Positions 10,872 through 21,620 of a stretch of 64,000 nucleotides of DNA are shown one piece after another. The stretch comes from Stentor coeruleus (lineage: Eukaryota > Ciliophora > Heterotrichea > Heterotrichida > Stentoridae). The DNA is taken from NCBI GenBank assembly GCA_001970955.1, contig MPUH01000065.1, positions 60,171 to 124,170 on the forward strand, read 5' to 3'. The notes under the pieces were generated by a model. It was not told the DNA's origin and did not search any database. It saw only the letters and a program-made list of their open reading frames with translations. Both the position numbers and the translations under genes were made by a program. The first letter of the stretch is position 1; each line of letters begins with the position of its first letter.

Positions 10872-11587
10872 TATAAAGATACATAAATCTTAAGATACTT
10901 ATAAATATTAAAAGATACGCCTGTGTTAATAAATAGGTATAAAGATCGGATATATAAACTCCAAATTGTATTTTTTTTTCAGTTTAGAAGGATTGTTTAT
11001 GTGATAAATTATTTTTTTGTATAATAAAAGTAGCTTTTGGTATCGCTTGGGGATGATTTTGTATTAAAATGACTAAGATTTTTTTATAAATCAAGTATAG
11101 ATAGTTTTATAAAAAATTAAAAGGTTTGTAGATTCACAATACCTTTTCCAGCAATTTTTTGAAAAGATAATATCTTGATAATATACAAAATCGCAGCATA
11201 TTTAAGAGAAATATTAGCATCTAATCAAAGATATACATTGAAACTTCAAATGAGGAAAATTGAAAATGGTATCTTTGTTATAAAAACCATACACAAACCA
11301 AAAAAAAAATATCAAAACCTAACTCAATATTGAAAACTGCAAATCATCAAACCAAATCCATTCTTCCCAATACAAATTTCTATAAAAATTCCTAAAAAAC
11401 CTAACACCTAAAATCATTTTTTTCTTACCTTTTCTTCATTCTCTAAACTAAAATTTACATATAAACTATTATCTTTTTTTCTTACCTTTTCTTCATTCTC
11501 TAAACCAAAATTTACATATAAACTATTATCTTTTTTTCTTACCTTTTCTTCATTCTCCAAACTAAAATTTTACATATAAACTATTAT
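10872..11587. other. Intergenic, 0.7 kb, with triplicated 57-bp unit
   Basis: No gene seen. G-rich beside the MYB start, C-rich beside the LRR gene stop. The triplication at its right edge is listed separately. Confidence 0.5.
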
Positions 11588-11590
11588 CTA
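11424..11590. repeat. Three tandem copies of a 57-bp unit abutting the LRR stop codon
   Basis: Copies marked by cttaccttttcttcattctc start at 11424, 11481 and 11538, an exact 57-bp period with one or two changes per copy. The last copy runs into the 3' end of the LRR gene, so this is 3' flank or UTR of that gene. Confidence 0.85.
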
Positions 11591-12562
11591 TACAATCACA
11601 TTCTGAGCAAAAGCTTGTCCTAATGAGCTTTTAACACTTTCAGGTAAAGGGTTTCCAGTAATCAACACCCTAAAACTCTTCAAAGCAGACCCAAGCAATA
11701 GTCTCAAATAATGATCATTGCTAATCTTATTAAGACTCAAATTAAACTGTCTAAAGACTTGATTTTTCATAATAAAATACTCTTTACTTTCTTCATTATA
11801 TTCAATTTCATCAGTAAAATCTCCTTTAAACATATCCAAAGGGCCGATTTCTTGAACTTTTTTTTTAGCTTTTTCCTTTTCAAGCCTTTTAAACTCCTGT
11901 GCATCTTCTTCGGTACAGAAAATTTTCCCTATGATACCGATTAAAGGGCTTAAGTTTTCATCGCGGATATCATTTGAACATAGACTTAGACCTACTAAAC
12001 TACGATTTTCTTTGAGGGCTTCAGATAGTTTGTTTAGGTCGCTTATTTGGTTATTGTAAAGATCTAAGAAATTTAAAGTTTTGTTTGTTTTTAAGCTTTC
12101 GCAAATAGCAGAAAAGGATTCATTATCGAGGTTGCAGGATTTTAAGGATAAAGAGTGAAGTTTTGAATCAAGGCTAAGAAGGTCAGCAAAAATCATTGGA
12201 TTTTCTACAGGGTTCCAGTCGATCTGCAAGCTTTGGAAATGAGGCAATGATCTAAGAGTTACTAAATGATTAATTTGGATCACAGACAAAGAGCAGTTAT
12301 TGAATACAATTTGCTTCAAAGGAGAAGAAAAAAATATTTTGCAAAGTATCGCAAATGAAAAATCATCAAATTTGAAAGAAATCCCCGCAAATCTTGACTC
12401 TTGTTTAGGGATGTTTACAAAGCATGGGTGTATTGTAGCGTTAAGCATATGAACCAAATTCCTAAGATCCGACCAAAACCTTCCTGAAGGTTGGAATTTA
12501 GACTCGCTAATTTCACTCAACTGTCTATTATCATGACAACTAATACTCCAAGTTCTTTCCAT
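11588..12562 (-). CDS. Leucine-rich-repeat protein
   Basis: 324 residues. Leucine-rich repeats of the ribonuclease-inhibitor type occupy about residues 75-210: segments such as LHSLSLKSCNLDNESFSAI, LNFLDLYNNQISDLNKL and LVGLSLCSNDIRDENL show the LxxLxLxxN/C pattern. A Lys/Glu-rich insert with KRLEKEKAKKKVQE follows near 225-240, then LNLSLNKISNDHYLRLL, which looks like a final repeat after the insertion. No enzymatic domain. Ciliates carry many such genes, so no orthologue is named. Stop TAG; three tandem 57-bp units start immediately downstream. Confidence 0.82.
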   Translation of the reverse strand: MERTWSISCHDNRQLSEISESKFQPSGRFWSDLRNLVHMLNATIHPCFVNIPKQESRFAGISFKFDDFSFAILCKIFFSSPLKQIVFNNCSLSVIQINHLVTLRSLPHFQSLQIDWNPVENPMIFADLLSLDSKLHSLSLKSCNLDNESFSAICESLKTNKTLNFLDLYNNQISDLNKLSEALKENRSLVGLSLCSNDIRDENLSPLIGIIGKIFCTEEDAQEFKRLEKEKAKKKVQEIGPLDMFKGDFTDEIEYNEESKEYFIMKNQVFRQFNLSLNKISNDHYLRLLLGSALKSFRVLITGNPLPESVKSSLGQAFAQNVIV

Positions 12563-12911
12563 TATAAAACCCCCATCTTAACTTTATTATAACACCCACC
12601 ATACCACTTTTCATACAAAATCCTTCTTTAAACTTTCTCAAATCTTTCTAATCCTTCTACCTAATATTACAATACAATATATTTTCTTTCAAAAATCTTA
12701 TAAAAAAACCTTCTATCAACTTGCCTAATTTATATTAATAATAATTATCATTGTGAATTGAATCAGTAAAAACATATTCCATTATAAAAGAAAACACAAA
12801 AAAATCAGTAAAAAATATTAGAAACATATGAAATCTCAAAAAAAAAAACTTGAAATACACAATTCGAATATAATAAAAAACTTAAAATCTAAATAGTAAT
12901 AATTAAGGTTT
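12563..12911. other. Intergenic, 0.35 kb, nothing recognised
   Basis: AT-rich; C-rich on the plus strand next to 12562, which is the opposite of the usual skew of a minus-gene 5' flank. No gene or repeat. Confidence 0.5.
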
Positions 12912-13202
12912 TTATAAATCTATTGAACTCATAAGTATACGTTTTATTAGATATTTGAATTCACTGTATGTTAGATACCCATCACGATCTAAGTCAAATT
13001 CTTTCATTATATCACGGATTTCTGATATCGTTGGAGGCTTCCAGCTGGATTCTTGACAAACAAATTTTAGAAGCTGAAAAAGTTCTTCAGTACTGATTTT
13101 ATCAGAACCCCTGCTATCGTATTGGTCAAAAAGCCCTTTTACTATGCAGTGGAGTTTAACTTCGTCAGAGACAATGTCTTTGATTATATTTTTTGTTTCC
13201 AT
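12912..13202 (-). CDS. Small EF-hand protein
   Basis: 96 residues, about two-thirds of calmodulin. The second EF-hand loop, DLDRDGYLTYSE at about 70-81, is canonical and should bind Ca2+. The first, starting near residue 26 (DQYDSRGSDKISTEE), is longer and less regular (Ser-Asp at ligand positions), so its binding is uncertain. The two hands are separated by about 30 residues containing a Trp. There are no other domains; a calcium sensor or light-chain role is possible but not shown. Start ATG and stop TAA are unambiguous. Confidence 0.85.
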   Translation of the reverse strand: METKNIIKDIVSDEVKLHCIVKGLFDQYDSRGSDKISTEELFQLLKFVCQESSWKPPTISEIRDIMKEFDLDRDGYLTYSEFKYLIKRILMSSIDL

Positions 13203-13651
13203 TTAGAAATTGTATTTAATATATGAAAAAATTATGAATTTAATTTTAGAAATTGGAGAAGGGATTAAGATGATTTTTAAGTTTGGGATATGAATTAAGA
13301 TGATTTTGGGAGGTTTTAGATTTAAGTTTTGGTTTATTTTTATGAAGAAATATATGGCTTGGATAATTTTGGAATAATTATGATATTGAGATTTTATTTA
13401 AATATAGAATTTCCTAGGTTATTATACCAATAAATTTGCATTACCTAAAGTTGATTATAATTACATATCTTTAAAACCTAATAAATAATCATATTTTTAA
13501 ATTCCAATAAAGAGGTTATTATTTTTGAAATGCAAAAAAGTATAAATTACACTATAATTATATTACATTCAAACCAGATAGGACTATAATCATTATCTAT
13601 GATAAAAAAAATAAAAGATAATCTACTCATAATTAGCCAATAAGTATAAAT
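13203..13651. other. Intergenic, 0.45 kb, nothing recognised
   Basis: G-rich for the first 180 bp (5' flank of the EF-hand gene), AT-rich afterwards. No gene seen. Confidence 0.5.
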
Positions 13652-14959
13652 TTATAAGTTTTCTTTTAAAATAAAATGATACTTCAATAAATACTCGCAA
13701 ACATCATGCTTATCCTCTTGATAAGGACGCCCACAAACTACACAACTATAGCCACAGCTCTGACAGAAAAAGTAAGAATATATTTCACGGCTTATATCAA
13801 TTGTATGATCACATTTGCATGCCATTTTCACAGTAATATTTTCACTTGAAGATTTTTCTTTAAGATTATTATAACACGATTTCCCTTGATGTAAATAATC
13901 TTTACATATAAAACACCTTGAAAATGCGATTGAGCATGAACATTGCATATCTGATTCAATTCTTTGACTACACAAAACACATAAACTAAATAGAAAATAC
14001 ATCGGGTTTTCAGGGAAACATTCAAAGTTTTTCAAGCAAAATTTACACATCTTTTCGCCTGAACAAACAAAAAAGTCATTTTGATCATAAATTTCTTTAC
14101 ACCCTTGGCATTGAAATTTATTGATAATCACGCTTAAAATAGTATCAAGACCGTAAAAATTAGGTCTTTCTTGTTCATCTATCGCAAGCATTTTATACAA
14201 CAGAATTTTTACACGATTATAATTGGATGAGAGTTCTGAAATGCGTCCTTGAATAAGTTGTGGAAGGTTTACTAAATTCCCTAGTTCACTAACACCTTTA
14301 AGACTTGTCATATATAAAAATACTAAGCCTAATGAGTAAACATCAGATTTGAAAGGGTTATGCACAATTTTTTCTATATTTGTAGTTAAACTTTTTGCAT
14401 AACCTTCTCTTACTAATGGACTGAAGTAATTAGCCGTACCAATTACGGTAAAAATTTCCCCATAAATATGACGACTTGATCCTAAATCCCCAACTATTAA
14501 TTTTGTCCCGTTATTGGCGACAAAAATGTTTTGGGGTTTGATATCTCTATGACATATGTTTAAGGTTTGCAAATATTTATATGCAGAAACTAATTGTGAA
14601 AAAAAATCTAAAAGTTCATTTTCAGTCCATAAACTATTCATTTCTATACGCTTATTCAAAAGTACTGAAAGATCACCTTCTGGGAAATAGTCCATTATAA
14701 TATATTGGCTATGCAAATTACGTTCAATACCACCAAAGAATGCCCAACGCAATCTTATTATATTAGGATGATTTGCATTTGCCATGTTAAGACATTCATC
14801 ATTGTACTTTCTTGCGTCATCAACATTTTTGATTAATAGTTTTTTAATGCAAATTAATTCTTCAGGTCTTCGCTTTAGTCTGCCTATTTTAATTTCGCAG
14901 GCTTGGTTGGTGTAAAGTGATGAGACTAAATCTATATCTTCAAGAGTGATTCTTTCCAT
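13652..14959 (-). CDS. Protein kinase with Cys-rich C-terminal region
   Basis: 435 residues. The kinase fold covers about residues 8-275: Lys39 (ICIKKLL), NHPNIIRL at 63-70, HRDIKPQN with Asp139, and GDLGSS where DLG (Asp158) replaces DFG. The N-terminal glycine loop is not recognisable, so ATP binding may be unusual. An insert after the activation segment precedes SDVYSLGLVF (subdomain IX). Residues ~284-425 hold at least twenty Cys in CxxC pairs (for example QCQGCKEIY, KMCKFCLKNF, CSCSIAFSRCFICKDYL, FFCQSCGYSCVVCGRPYQ), suggesting several zinc-binding modules. Related in style to the RING-like tail of the 16-20.7 kb protein, but no homology is claimed. Confidence 0.85.
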   Translation of the reverse strand: MERITLEDIDLVSSLYTNQACEIKIGRLKRRPEELICIKKLLIKNVDDARKYNDECLNMANANHPNIIRLRWAFFGGIERNLHSQYIIMDYFPEGDLSVLLNKRIEMNSLWTENELLDFFSQLVSAYKYLQTLNICHRDIKPQNIFVANNGTKLIVGDLGSSRHIYGEIFTVIGTANYFSPLVREGYAKSLTTNIEKIVHNPFKSDVYSLGLVFLYMTSLKGVSELGNLVNLPQLIQGRISELSSNYNRVKILLYKMLAIDEQERPNFYGLDTILSVIINKFQCQGCKEIYDQNDFFVCSGEKMCKFCLKNFECFPENPMYFLFSLCVLCSQRIESDMQCSCSIAFSRCFICKDYLHQGKSCYNNLKEKSSSENITVKMACKCDHTIDISREIYSYFFCQSCGYSCVVCGRPYQEDKHDVCEYLLKYHFILKENL

Positions 14960-16016
14960 TTTATATTTATATAAATATTAGGGAATTTTTGGTAGAAGAT
15001 TAGGATTTTGATAGAAAAGTAGCGTTTTAGATGAGAATTTTGTAGGTTTTTAAGAAAAAATATGATTTTATAAGAGAGTTTACAGATTTTTATACGATTT
15101 AAGGACATATGATTTTAGTAGTTAATAAGTTTTTTATGTGATTTTTGTTTTTGATATTAGTATGAAAGGCTAAATATAATTTATGTGGTTTATGCTTTTT
15201 TTTACTGAAATAAAGGGGAAAATTAACTTATTTTATATCCTCCTAAAATACCTAAAGGGAAATTCATTAAAGAAGAATTGTAGATAGTAATAAAACATAA
15301 TTTCCAAAAGGAATATATATTTTAACTAGATATCAAAAAAATTGCTTTAAAATACTATAATATATAAAAAAAATAGCAAATACCTTAAATCTAATAATAT
15401 CACTATATAATTCTCATATTTCCTATATAAAACCTCATATCAAATCTGGTAATATCACTATATATTTCTCATATTTCCTATATAAAACCTCATACCAAAT
15501 CTCAAATAACTCTATCATATAAAATATAAACCTCATTTTATTAAACCTTTCTATACTAATTATTAATCCTATAACATGAACTTATAAATATCCAATATCA
15601 AATCACATAAATATATACACTCCAAATTATTAACTTATACTTCATTCTCAACATACTTTTTATATATGCCACAATCAGATCTATAACAACAAAGATCATC
15701 AACCATTCCAGAGCTACAAATCAATCTTCGTATATTAAAAAAACCTAAAATGTAATAACCTACAAAATCAAAACTAAAGAAACTAAACCTATATGAATAC
15801 TTTTAATAAACACAAAAAATGATCTTTCCAATACTCTCATAACTTTATCCACTATGAAAAATAAATACAAAAATTCAATTTATGTTAAAAAAACCTAAAC
15901 TATTCTAAAAATATGAAATAAATTCAAAAAGTTTCCCATAACACCCACCAACATGGAAAAACTTTTCATTTACCCTAATTAATAAATCTACAAATTAGAA
16001 GAAAAAGCATGTTTAT
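14960..16016. other. Intergenic, 1.06 kb, with skew switch and a tandem duplication
   Basis: 14960-15190 is G-rich and C-poor on the plus strand; 15240-16016 is C-rich and almost G-free. The switch lies near 15200. No gene seen. Confidence 0.5.
15396..15505. repeat. Tandem duplication, 55-bp unit
   Basis: Copies start at aatatcactatata, 15396 and 15451, with three or four differences between them. Confidence 0.8.
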
Positions 16017-19000
16017 CTAAATTGTATTTATGCATAAAGAGCATGGACCTATTTTATAAAAGCAATCATCACATATATGGTTTTTACAGCACTGCAAGAT
16101 CTTGAAGCTAGTTATCCCATATTCATTACCACATTTAGCACAATAATCAAAAAGGAAATTATCAATTTCTATAATTTCTTGATGAGTTAAACTCTTAGAA
16201 CAGTATGCACAGCTTGAAGTTTTTAGGGTATTTTTTAAACATTCCGAGCAAAGAAAATGCCCATCATTAATTTTTTTAACATAATCACCAATATAATAAA
16301 CTTTATGTTTACAACCATCACAAGTTATTGTATTGTTCCTTAAATCTTCTATAGCTTGAAAAGGATAATCACAATATTCACATGTTAAAACTTGCCATCT
16401 AATACTTGTTGCTATACATTCTTTACACATATGCATACAAGATTCACTTATAAACATATCAAAACCCCTATCTTTAGCACATTTCTTACACTGTACATTC
16501 GCTTTTTCTAAAGCTTCTTTAACAAGTCTAGACTCAAGATCATATCTTAAATCATGCTGATTTTTAGGGAAAATACGTTCTAAGTTCTGATAAGATACAG
16601 GATTATAACATATTGGACAACCTAATGTTGGTATACTAATCTTTGGGGTTAAGTTTATAAGTTTATATGTAGCGCATTGTTCACAAAATTTATGCCCACA
16701 TTTAAATTCGAAATCAGATTGTCCATTTTGACAAAGGTTACAAAAACATACACTACTAAGTTTTTTGATTATTAAATCATAAATATCTGGGTATTCATCT
16801 TTTATATTAGGACATAAGGCAAATATTTGATCTTTGACTTGAGGACTTTTTTCTGGGTTTATTATTGTTAATAATATACTTATGAAATTTAGTTTATCAG
16901 GTATAGAATCTTGATTGATTTTTTTAGGGAGTTTTTTTATAGATGGAATTGCTATTGGGGTTTTGCATTGAACTTGAGTAATTGGATTGTGACGAATAAA
17001 ATTAGAACTAGTGGATTGGGAGTGTTTTTTAGGTTCAAAGATAGGTTTTTCTATGTTTGCAAGGTTTGGAGCTTTTAAAGGAGGTTGGGTAGGATTTGGG
17101 TTTTGAGGAACTTTTTGAGGGTTTTGTAATGGAATTTGGGATGTGTTAAATGATGGCTTTTGAGGGTTTAGAGGAACTGGTTGGAATTTTAATTCAGGAA
17201 ATTGTGATGATGCAGGTTCAGATGGGAATTGTGGAGTTAGGGAAATTGAAGATTTTGGGTTAGGAGCTAAGGTTGGGGGTAGTGGGTTTTGTGGCTTAGA
17301 TATAGGTATTTGATTAAAGTTTGGCATTGGGTTTTCAGGTTTAATTTCCTGTTCTGGGATTTTTACAGTTTTTCCTTCAATTGTTTTATGATCTGGCTCA
17401 AAGTTTTTACCAGGCTCTGATATAGGAATTTTATTAAATTCTTTTGATGACTGGTCAGATTTAGACACTTGTGGGATAAAAGCTTTAATATCAGGTTTTG
17501 ATTGCTGGCTTGGGGCAAACCCTGAAGATTTTTCTATGGGCTGCGTCTTAGAAGTGTCTTCTTCATTTTTTTTGATAAACCCTGGAAAAACTCCTTGATT
17601 TGTATTTTGAGGTGGGGTAGATTTAATATTAATACTTTCATTATTGAAAGTAGTTGTAAGTTTTGGAGTTTGTGATTGCATAGCTATTGATGGATTTATT
17701 TTAAATGGGTCTTTAGTTTCAAGTTTTGGTATTCCTGAGATTTCAACTTTTTGATCTTTATTTTCAAGTTTTGGTATTCCTGAGATTTCAACTTTTGGGT
17801 CTTTAGGAAAATCTTGATCAGAGGGTTTTAGTGTATTTATAAAAGATTTTTGAATTGGTTCAGGGTTTTTTGTTGTTATAAAAGGAATTACTGGATTAGG
17901 TTTTGGTATAAAAGTCTGGCTTTGTGGGTTAATAGGAAATTGAGGTTTTAATGATAAGTCTTTTGGCACTTGAATAAAAGGTGGATCTTTTACGATATTT
18001 TTTTCAGGATTATCTGGAGTAAAGTTTTGTCCTAGGATATTTTTTTGACTTGTTGGATTTATAGGGAACTGGACTTTTGTTTGATTTTGAGGTTTTGATG
18101 CATCAGGGTTTGAACCAGGCAATTTATCAGAAATTTCAGTTCCAGAAGGTCCTACGAAATTCGGTAAAGGTTTTTGGTTGGGTTCAGGAACTTTTATTAA
18201 CCCAGGAAAATTGCTTGGAGGAAAGCCTGTCCCTGGCTTAAAACCTTGAGGCTGTTGTCCAAAAGGAATCTGAGGTACTTTTATAGTATCTTTAACTTCT
18301 TTAGGTACAATATTTTCATTAGAAATCTCACCAACTTCGTTTTCAGGAACTTTCGTTTTATTTAAATCAATATTTTTGCTTGTTTCAGTATTTTTTCCTA
18401 CTAAAAATGGAAAGCCTGAACTTCCACTGACCGTATCTTCATTTTTACTAACTTGTTTTATAAGATTTAAAGGTATCTGCGTTTTTGTATCCGTATCTTT
18501 ATTTCCTCCTCCAAAAGGGTTTATTGATTCATTTCCTATAGGAGTTTTATCATTTTTTTGAAAAGGTTTAATTATATTTTCTGGGGTTTTTATAGGTATA
18601 AATGGTTTAGTAGTTGCATCACTAGAAACTGATCCAGGTTTTAAACCTTGTGGTATTAAATTAAAAGGTATTTGACTTTGGTTTTTACTGATAAAATTTT
18701 GATTTTCTTGAGGAGTTGATTTAATAATCCCATCTTCAGGAATTTTTAAAGTTTCTGTAGCAGATTTTTGATTAGGATTAATAGGAATTTTAAAAGGAGG
18801 ATTTGGAGTTACAGTTTGATTAGTTTTATTAAGGAAACCTGGTAAGTTTGGGTTATTATTTGGAATTTGCGATGGGTTAAAAATATTTGGTCCTTTAAAC
18901 TGTAAGGGAGTATTTTTAAGCTGAGTTTCATCTGAAGGTTTGCTTGAAAATAGGTCGGGTGGATTCTTTATATCTGAGTTAGGTTTTCCAAATGGTAATC

Positions 19001-20738
19001 CTTGTTGATTTTGTGGTGTAAAAATAGCAGAAGGGCTTTTTAATTGGGTTTGTGGGAGGAATTGTGAGGGTCCAGGGTTTTCTTTTGGTGTTGTTTTATT
19101 TAAAAAAAAATCTGGTTTGTTTATAGGCCCAGGTGTAGTTGTTTCTTTTATTTCTTGAGGTTTAGAAGTATTAAATGGGTTTGAAATAGGATTACTTATA
19201 AAAGGTTCTTGTTTAGGTTGTTGAGTTTGTCCTGGAAATGGGTTTTCTAAATTAGGATTTTTAGGAGAGAAGATATTTAATGGTTTTGTAGGGACTATAG
19301 GAGGATTTTCTGTTGATTCTGAAATTTTTTTAGGTATGAAATTTGGAGGTAAGGGTTTTTGTTCTTGAGTTTTTGAAAGATTGATTTGTGTGGAGTTGCT
19401 TATAAAAGGTACTGGGTTTTTAGGCGCTGGAAATTGACTTTCTGGAACAGGGGTTTTTGAAGAAGATATTTCAGATGGTTTTGTAGGTATTATAATAGGT
19501 TTTTCTGTTGTTTCTGAAGTTTTTGTATATCCAAAAGGCAAGTTTATAGGATTGTTTATGACTGGAGAAGGTTTTAATTCTTGGTTTTTTGATGGAATAA
19601 ATGGGGTTGATGCTGGGTTGCTTATAAAAGGTCCTTGTTTAGGTTGTTGATTTTGTAATATGATAGGTATAGAAGGATTTTTAGGTATTTCAGATAAGTT
19701 TGTTGGTTTTTTTTCTACAGTCTCAGAGGTTTTTAAAGGTCCAGATTGTAAACCTATGGGATTGCTTGGAATTGAAAAAGGTTTTGGTCCCTGGGATTGC
19801 GATTTTATAGGATTTTGGGGATTTGGGAGATTAGGATTTAAGACTGTAGGGTTAAATTTGGCAAATGGGTCATTAGGTTTAGTTGATGAAATTGGCTGGA
19901 ATGCAGGAAATGACTTTTTAGTTTCTTCTGAGGATTTTGCACTTTGGAATGATGGACCTGCTATTCCCTGCCCTGTTTTACCGATTATATTCGGGACGGG
20001 CACTTCTGATTTTAAGTTCGTATCTGTTTTTTCTTCACTTTTCATTGGCTGAGGCTTTAAAAATGGAGCATTTGGTGTAAAAGTTTGCTGGCTTGTAAAA
20101 GGTATTTCAACTTTTGGCTTATTTTGTAGATCATCAGGTCCTTTTGGTCCCGGTTGAAAAACAGGTTTACTATTATTAAGTATTCCAGTTTGTTGGGGAT
20201 TAGGGTTTAGTATTGGTTCCTGACGCGGTGCTTGAAAAGGGGCAAATGGTGGGTTACTACCTTTATTTTCCCCAATCAGAAATGGGGATTTAATATTTGA
20301 ACCGCTTTGTGGTGCTACAAAACCAGGCATTTTACTCTGTGGACCAGTTAAATTATCAGTTTTATTCTGTGAGCTTTTATCAGGAATTATAGGAGAGAAG
20401 TCTTTATGAATTTTATCATGATCCTCAGGCTTTTTCTGACTTGAAACATCTTGACTTTTAGCTGATTCTAACCCTGTAGAAATTATTTTTGGTCCTATAG
20501 GGTTATCTTTTTCTTGAATATCTAATGGTTTTACTCTAAAAGGCTCTGGGACTTGTTCAGAACTTTTAGACTCAGAAACTAATGATTTATCTGTTGGATT
20601 ACTGATAGATTTTTCTTTACCAGGAATTATCTTATGTATTGGATTTGTGCTAAGAACTCCTGTATCAATTATTCGCTTATTATGCCCTTTTGGTCCTGTT
20701 ATGGTGGGTTTGATTTCTAGATATTCTTCTGAATCCAT
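16017..20738 (-). CDS. Giant Pro/Asn/Phe-rich protein with C-terminal RING-like zinc modules
   Basis: 1573 residues in one uninterrupted exon. Residues 1 to about 1290 are a low-complexity, probably disordered tract dominated by Pro, Asn, Lys, Ser, Phe and Gln, with recurring short motifs of the kind KPF, NPF, PFI and QNP. Around residues 980-1005 a 16-residue block containing VEISGIPKLE is tandemly duplicated. The last ~270 residues are Cys/His-rich: CFCNLCQNG then FKCGHKFCEQC and LGCPICYNPV (a RING-like module near 1350-1400), followed by further CxxC clusters (CKKCAKDRGF, HMCKECI, CEYCDYPF, CDGCKHKVYY, CSECLKN, CAYCSKSL, CAKCGNEYG, CCKNHICDDC). An E3-ligase or scaffold role is plausible, not demonstrated. 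Stop TAG. Confidence 0.88.
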   Translation of the reverse strand: MDSEEYLEIKPTITGPKGHNKRIIDTGVLSTNPIHKIIPGKEKSISNPTDKSLVSESKSSEQVPEPFRVKPLDIQEKDNPIGPKIISTGLESAKSQDVSSQKKPEDHDKIHKDFSPIIPDKSSQNKTDNLTGPQSKMPGFVAPQSGSNIKSPFLIGENKGSNPPFAPFQAPRQEPILNPNPQQTGILNNSKPVFQPGPKGPDDLQNKPKVEIPFTSQQTFTPNAPFLKPQPMKSEEKTDTNLKSEVPVPNIIGKTGQGIAGPSFQSAKSSEETKKSFPAFQPISSTKPNDPFAKFNPTVLNPNLPNPQNPIKSQSQGPKPFSIPSNPIGLQSGPLKTSETVEKKPTNLSEIPKNPSIPIILQNQQPKQGPFISNPASTPFIPSKNQELKPSPVINNPINLPFGYTKTSETTEKPIIIPTKPSEISSSKTPVPESQFPAPKNPVPFISNSTQINLSKTQEQKPLPPNFIPKKISESTENPPIVPTKPLNIFSPKNPNLENPFPGQTQQPKQEPFISNPISNPFNTSKPQEIKETTTPGPINKPDFFLNKTTPKENPGPSQFLPQTQLKSPSAIFTPQNQQGLPFGKPNSDIKNPPDLFSSKPSDETQLKNTPLQFKGPNIFNPSQIPNNNPNLPGFLNKTNQTVTPNPPFKIPINPNQKSATETLKIPEDGIIKSTPQENQNFISKNQSQIPFNLIPQGLKPGSVSSDATTKPFIPIKTPENIIKPFQKNDKTPIGNESINPFGGGNKDTDTKTQIPLNLIKQVSKNEDTVSGSSGFPFLVGKNTETSKNIDLNKTKVPENEVGEISNENIVPKEVKDTIKVPQIPFGQQPQGFKPGTGFPPSNFPGLIKVPEPNQKPLPNFVGPSGTEISDKLPGSNPDASKPQNQTKVQFPINPTSQKNILGQNFTPDNPEKNIVKDPPFIQVPKDLSLKPQFPINPQSQTFIPKPNPVIPFITTKNPEPIQKSFINTLKPSDQDFPKDPKVEISGIPKLENKDQKVEISGIPKLETKDPFKINPSIAMQSQTPKLTTTFNNESINIKSTPPQNTNQGVFPGFIKKNEEDTSKTQPIEKSSGFAPSQQSKPDIKAFIPQVSKSDQSSKEFNKIPISEPGKNFEPDHKTIEGKTVKIPEQEIKPENPMPNFNQIPISKPQNPLPPTLAPNPKSSISLTPQFPSEPASSQFPELKFQPVPLNPQKPSFNTSQIPLQNPQKVPQNPNPTQPPLKAPNLANIEKPIFEPKKHSQSTSSNFIRHNPITQVQCKTPIAIPSIKKLPKKINQDSIPDKLNFISILLTIINPEKSPQVKDQIFALCPNIKDEYPDIYDLIIKKLSSVCFCNLCQNGQSDFEFKCGHKFCEQCATYKLINLTPKISIPTLGCPICYNPVSYQNLERIFPKNQHDLRYDLESRLVKEALEKANVQCKKCAKDRGFDMFISESCMHMCKECIATSIRWQVLTCEYCDYPFQAIEDLRNNTITCDGCKHKVYYIGDYVKKINDGHFLCSECLKNTLKTSSCAYCSKSLTHQEIIEIDNFLFDYCAKCGNEYGITSFKILQCCKNHICDDCFYKIGPCSLCINTI

Positions 20739-20984
20739 ATTTATAGACAGATTTTTTTGTTATATATAGATGGACCCTGGTTTGAGTATGGCTCAGGAAT
20801 TATTATTTTTTTAAACTAAATTGAGGTTTTCAATAATGTAAAGTTACAGAAATTAACTATCTTAAAAGATGTTTAATTATTTTTAAATGCTTTTTACTTA
20901 CTTTAGCAAATTGATTGCTAAATATTTTGAATATGATTTATTATGATTAATTTCTTTTTGAGAAGATGATTTTCTTAGAATTTA

Positions 20985-21480
20985 TTATTCTTTACTATTG
21001 GGTTAGACTCAGGATCTTTTGCATTATCGGATTCTTCTGGCTTCTTTTTGATGAAATAATCAAGTTAGAGATTATCTTGATTTTGACGTATAAATATTTT
21101 GATTTATTATCAAGTTTTTATTAATATTTTTTGGGTTTAATGCTTGATACTCATCAGGGTGAATTGGCTTATTTTACAAAATTTAGAAATGATCAATGAA
21201 GAAAATATACCTCATTTACTTATTTCCAACAGTTTTTCGAATAAATCCTACAATTCTCTTATGGAAACATCGAGCTTATTCTAAATATTTTTACAATTTT
21301 TTCTGATAAAGCTTTGCTATAATTAATTTGTTCCACTTTATTAAGAGATCTTGAAATATATTTCTTGTTATCCAGCATGAGGAATTTGAATTATTTTGAC
21401 AAGATAATAATTTTATAGTCTTAAATATCTTGTCTTAGAATATTTTACTATAAAGAGCGATTCTAATTTTAAATTCAGTC
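20985..21480 (-). pseudogene. Degenerate coding fragments, family unknown
   Basis: Several protein-like stretches on the minus strand are separated by frameshifts and stops. The longest is about 40 codons from an ATG at 21378 (MLDNKKYISRSLNKV and onward). It overlaps in another frame with NKLDVSIREL, then a TAG, then DLFEKLLEISK. Further on come HPDEYQALNPKNINKN and FIKKKPEESDNAKDPESN. Amino-acid composition is that of real proteins rather than the skewed flanks. No parent gene is recognised in the window. Confidence 0.4.
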
Positions 21481-21540
21481 ATATTAGTTGCTAAAAATAT
21501 TATAACTTTATTTTTTTTTCCTTATAGTATTTAGCATTAT

Positions 21541-21620
21541 CTTCCTTTATACACATTTTTTTCGGTAGTTTCCTTCTAAGAAACTTCCTTTATACACATT
21601 TTTTTCGGTAGTTTCCTTCA
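21541..21620. repeat. Direct duplication, ~36 bp, offset ~45 bp
   Basis: cttcctttatacacattttt plus cggtagtttccttc occurs twice, separated by taagaaa. A further partial echo (cactaaagtgg) follows at 21619 and 21679. Confidence 0.75.
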
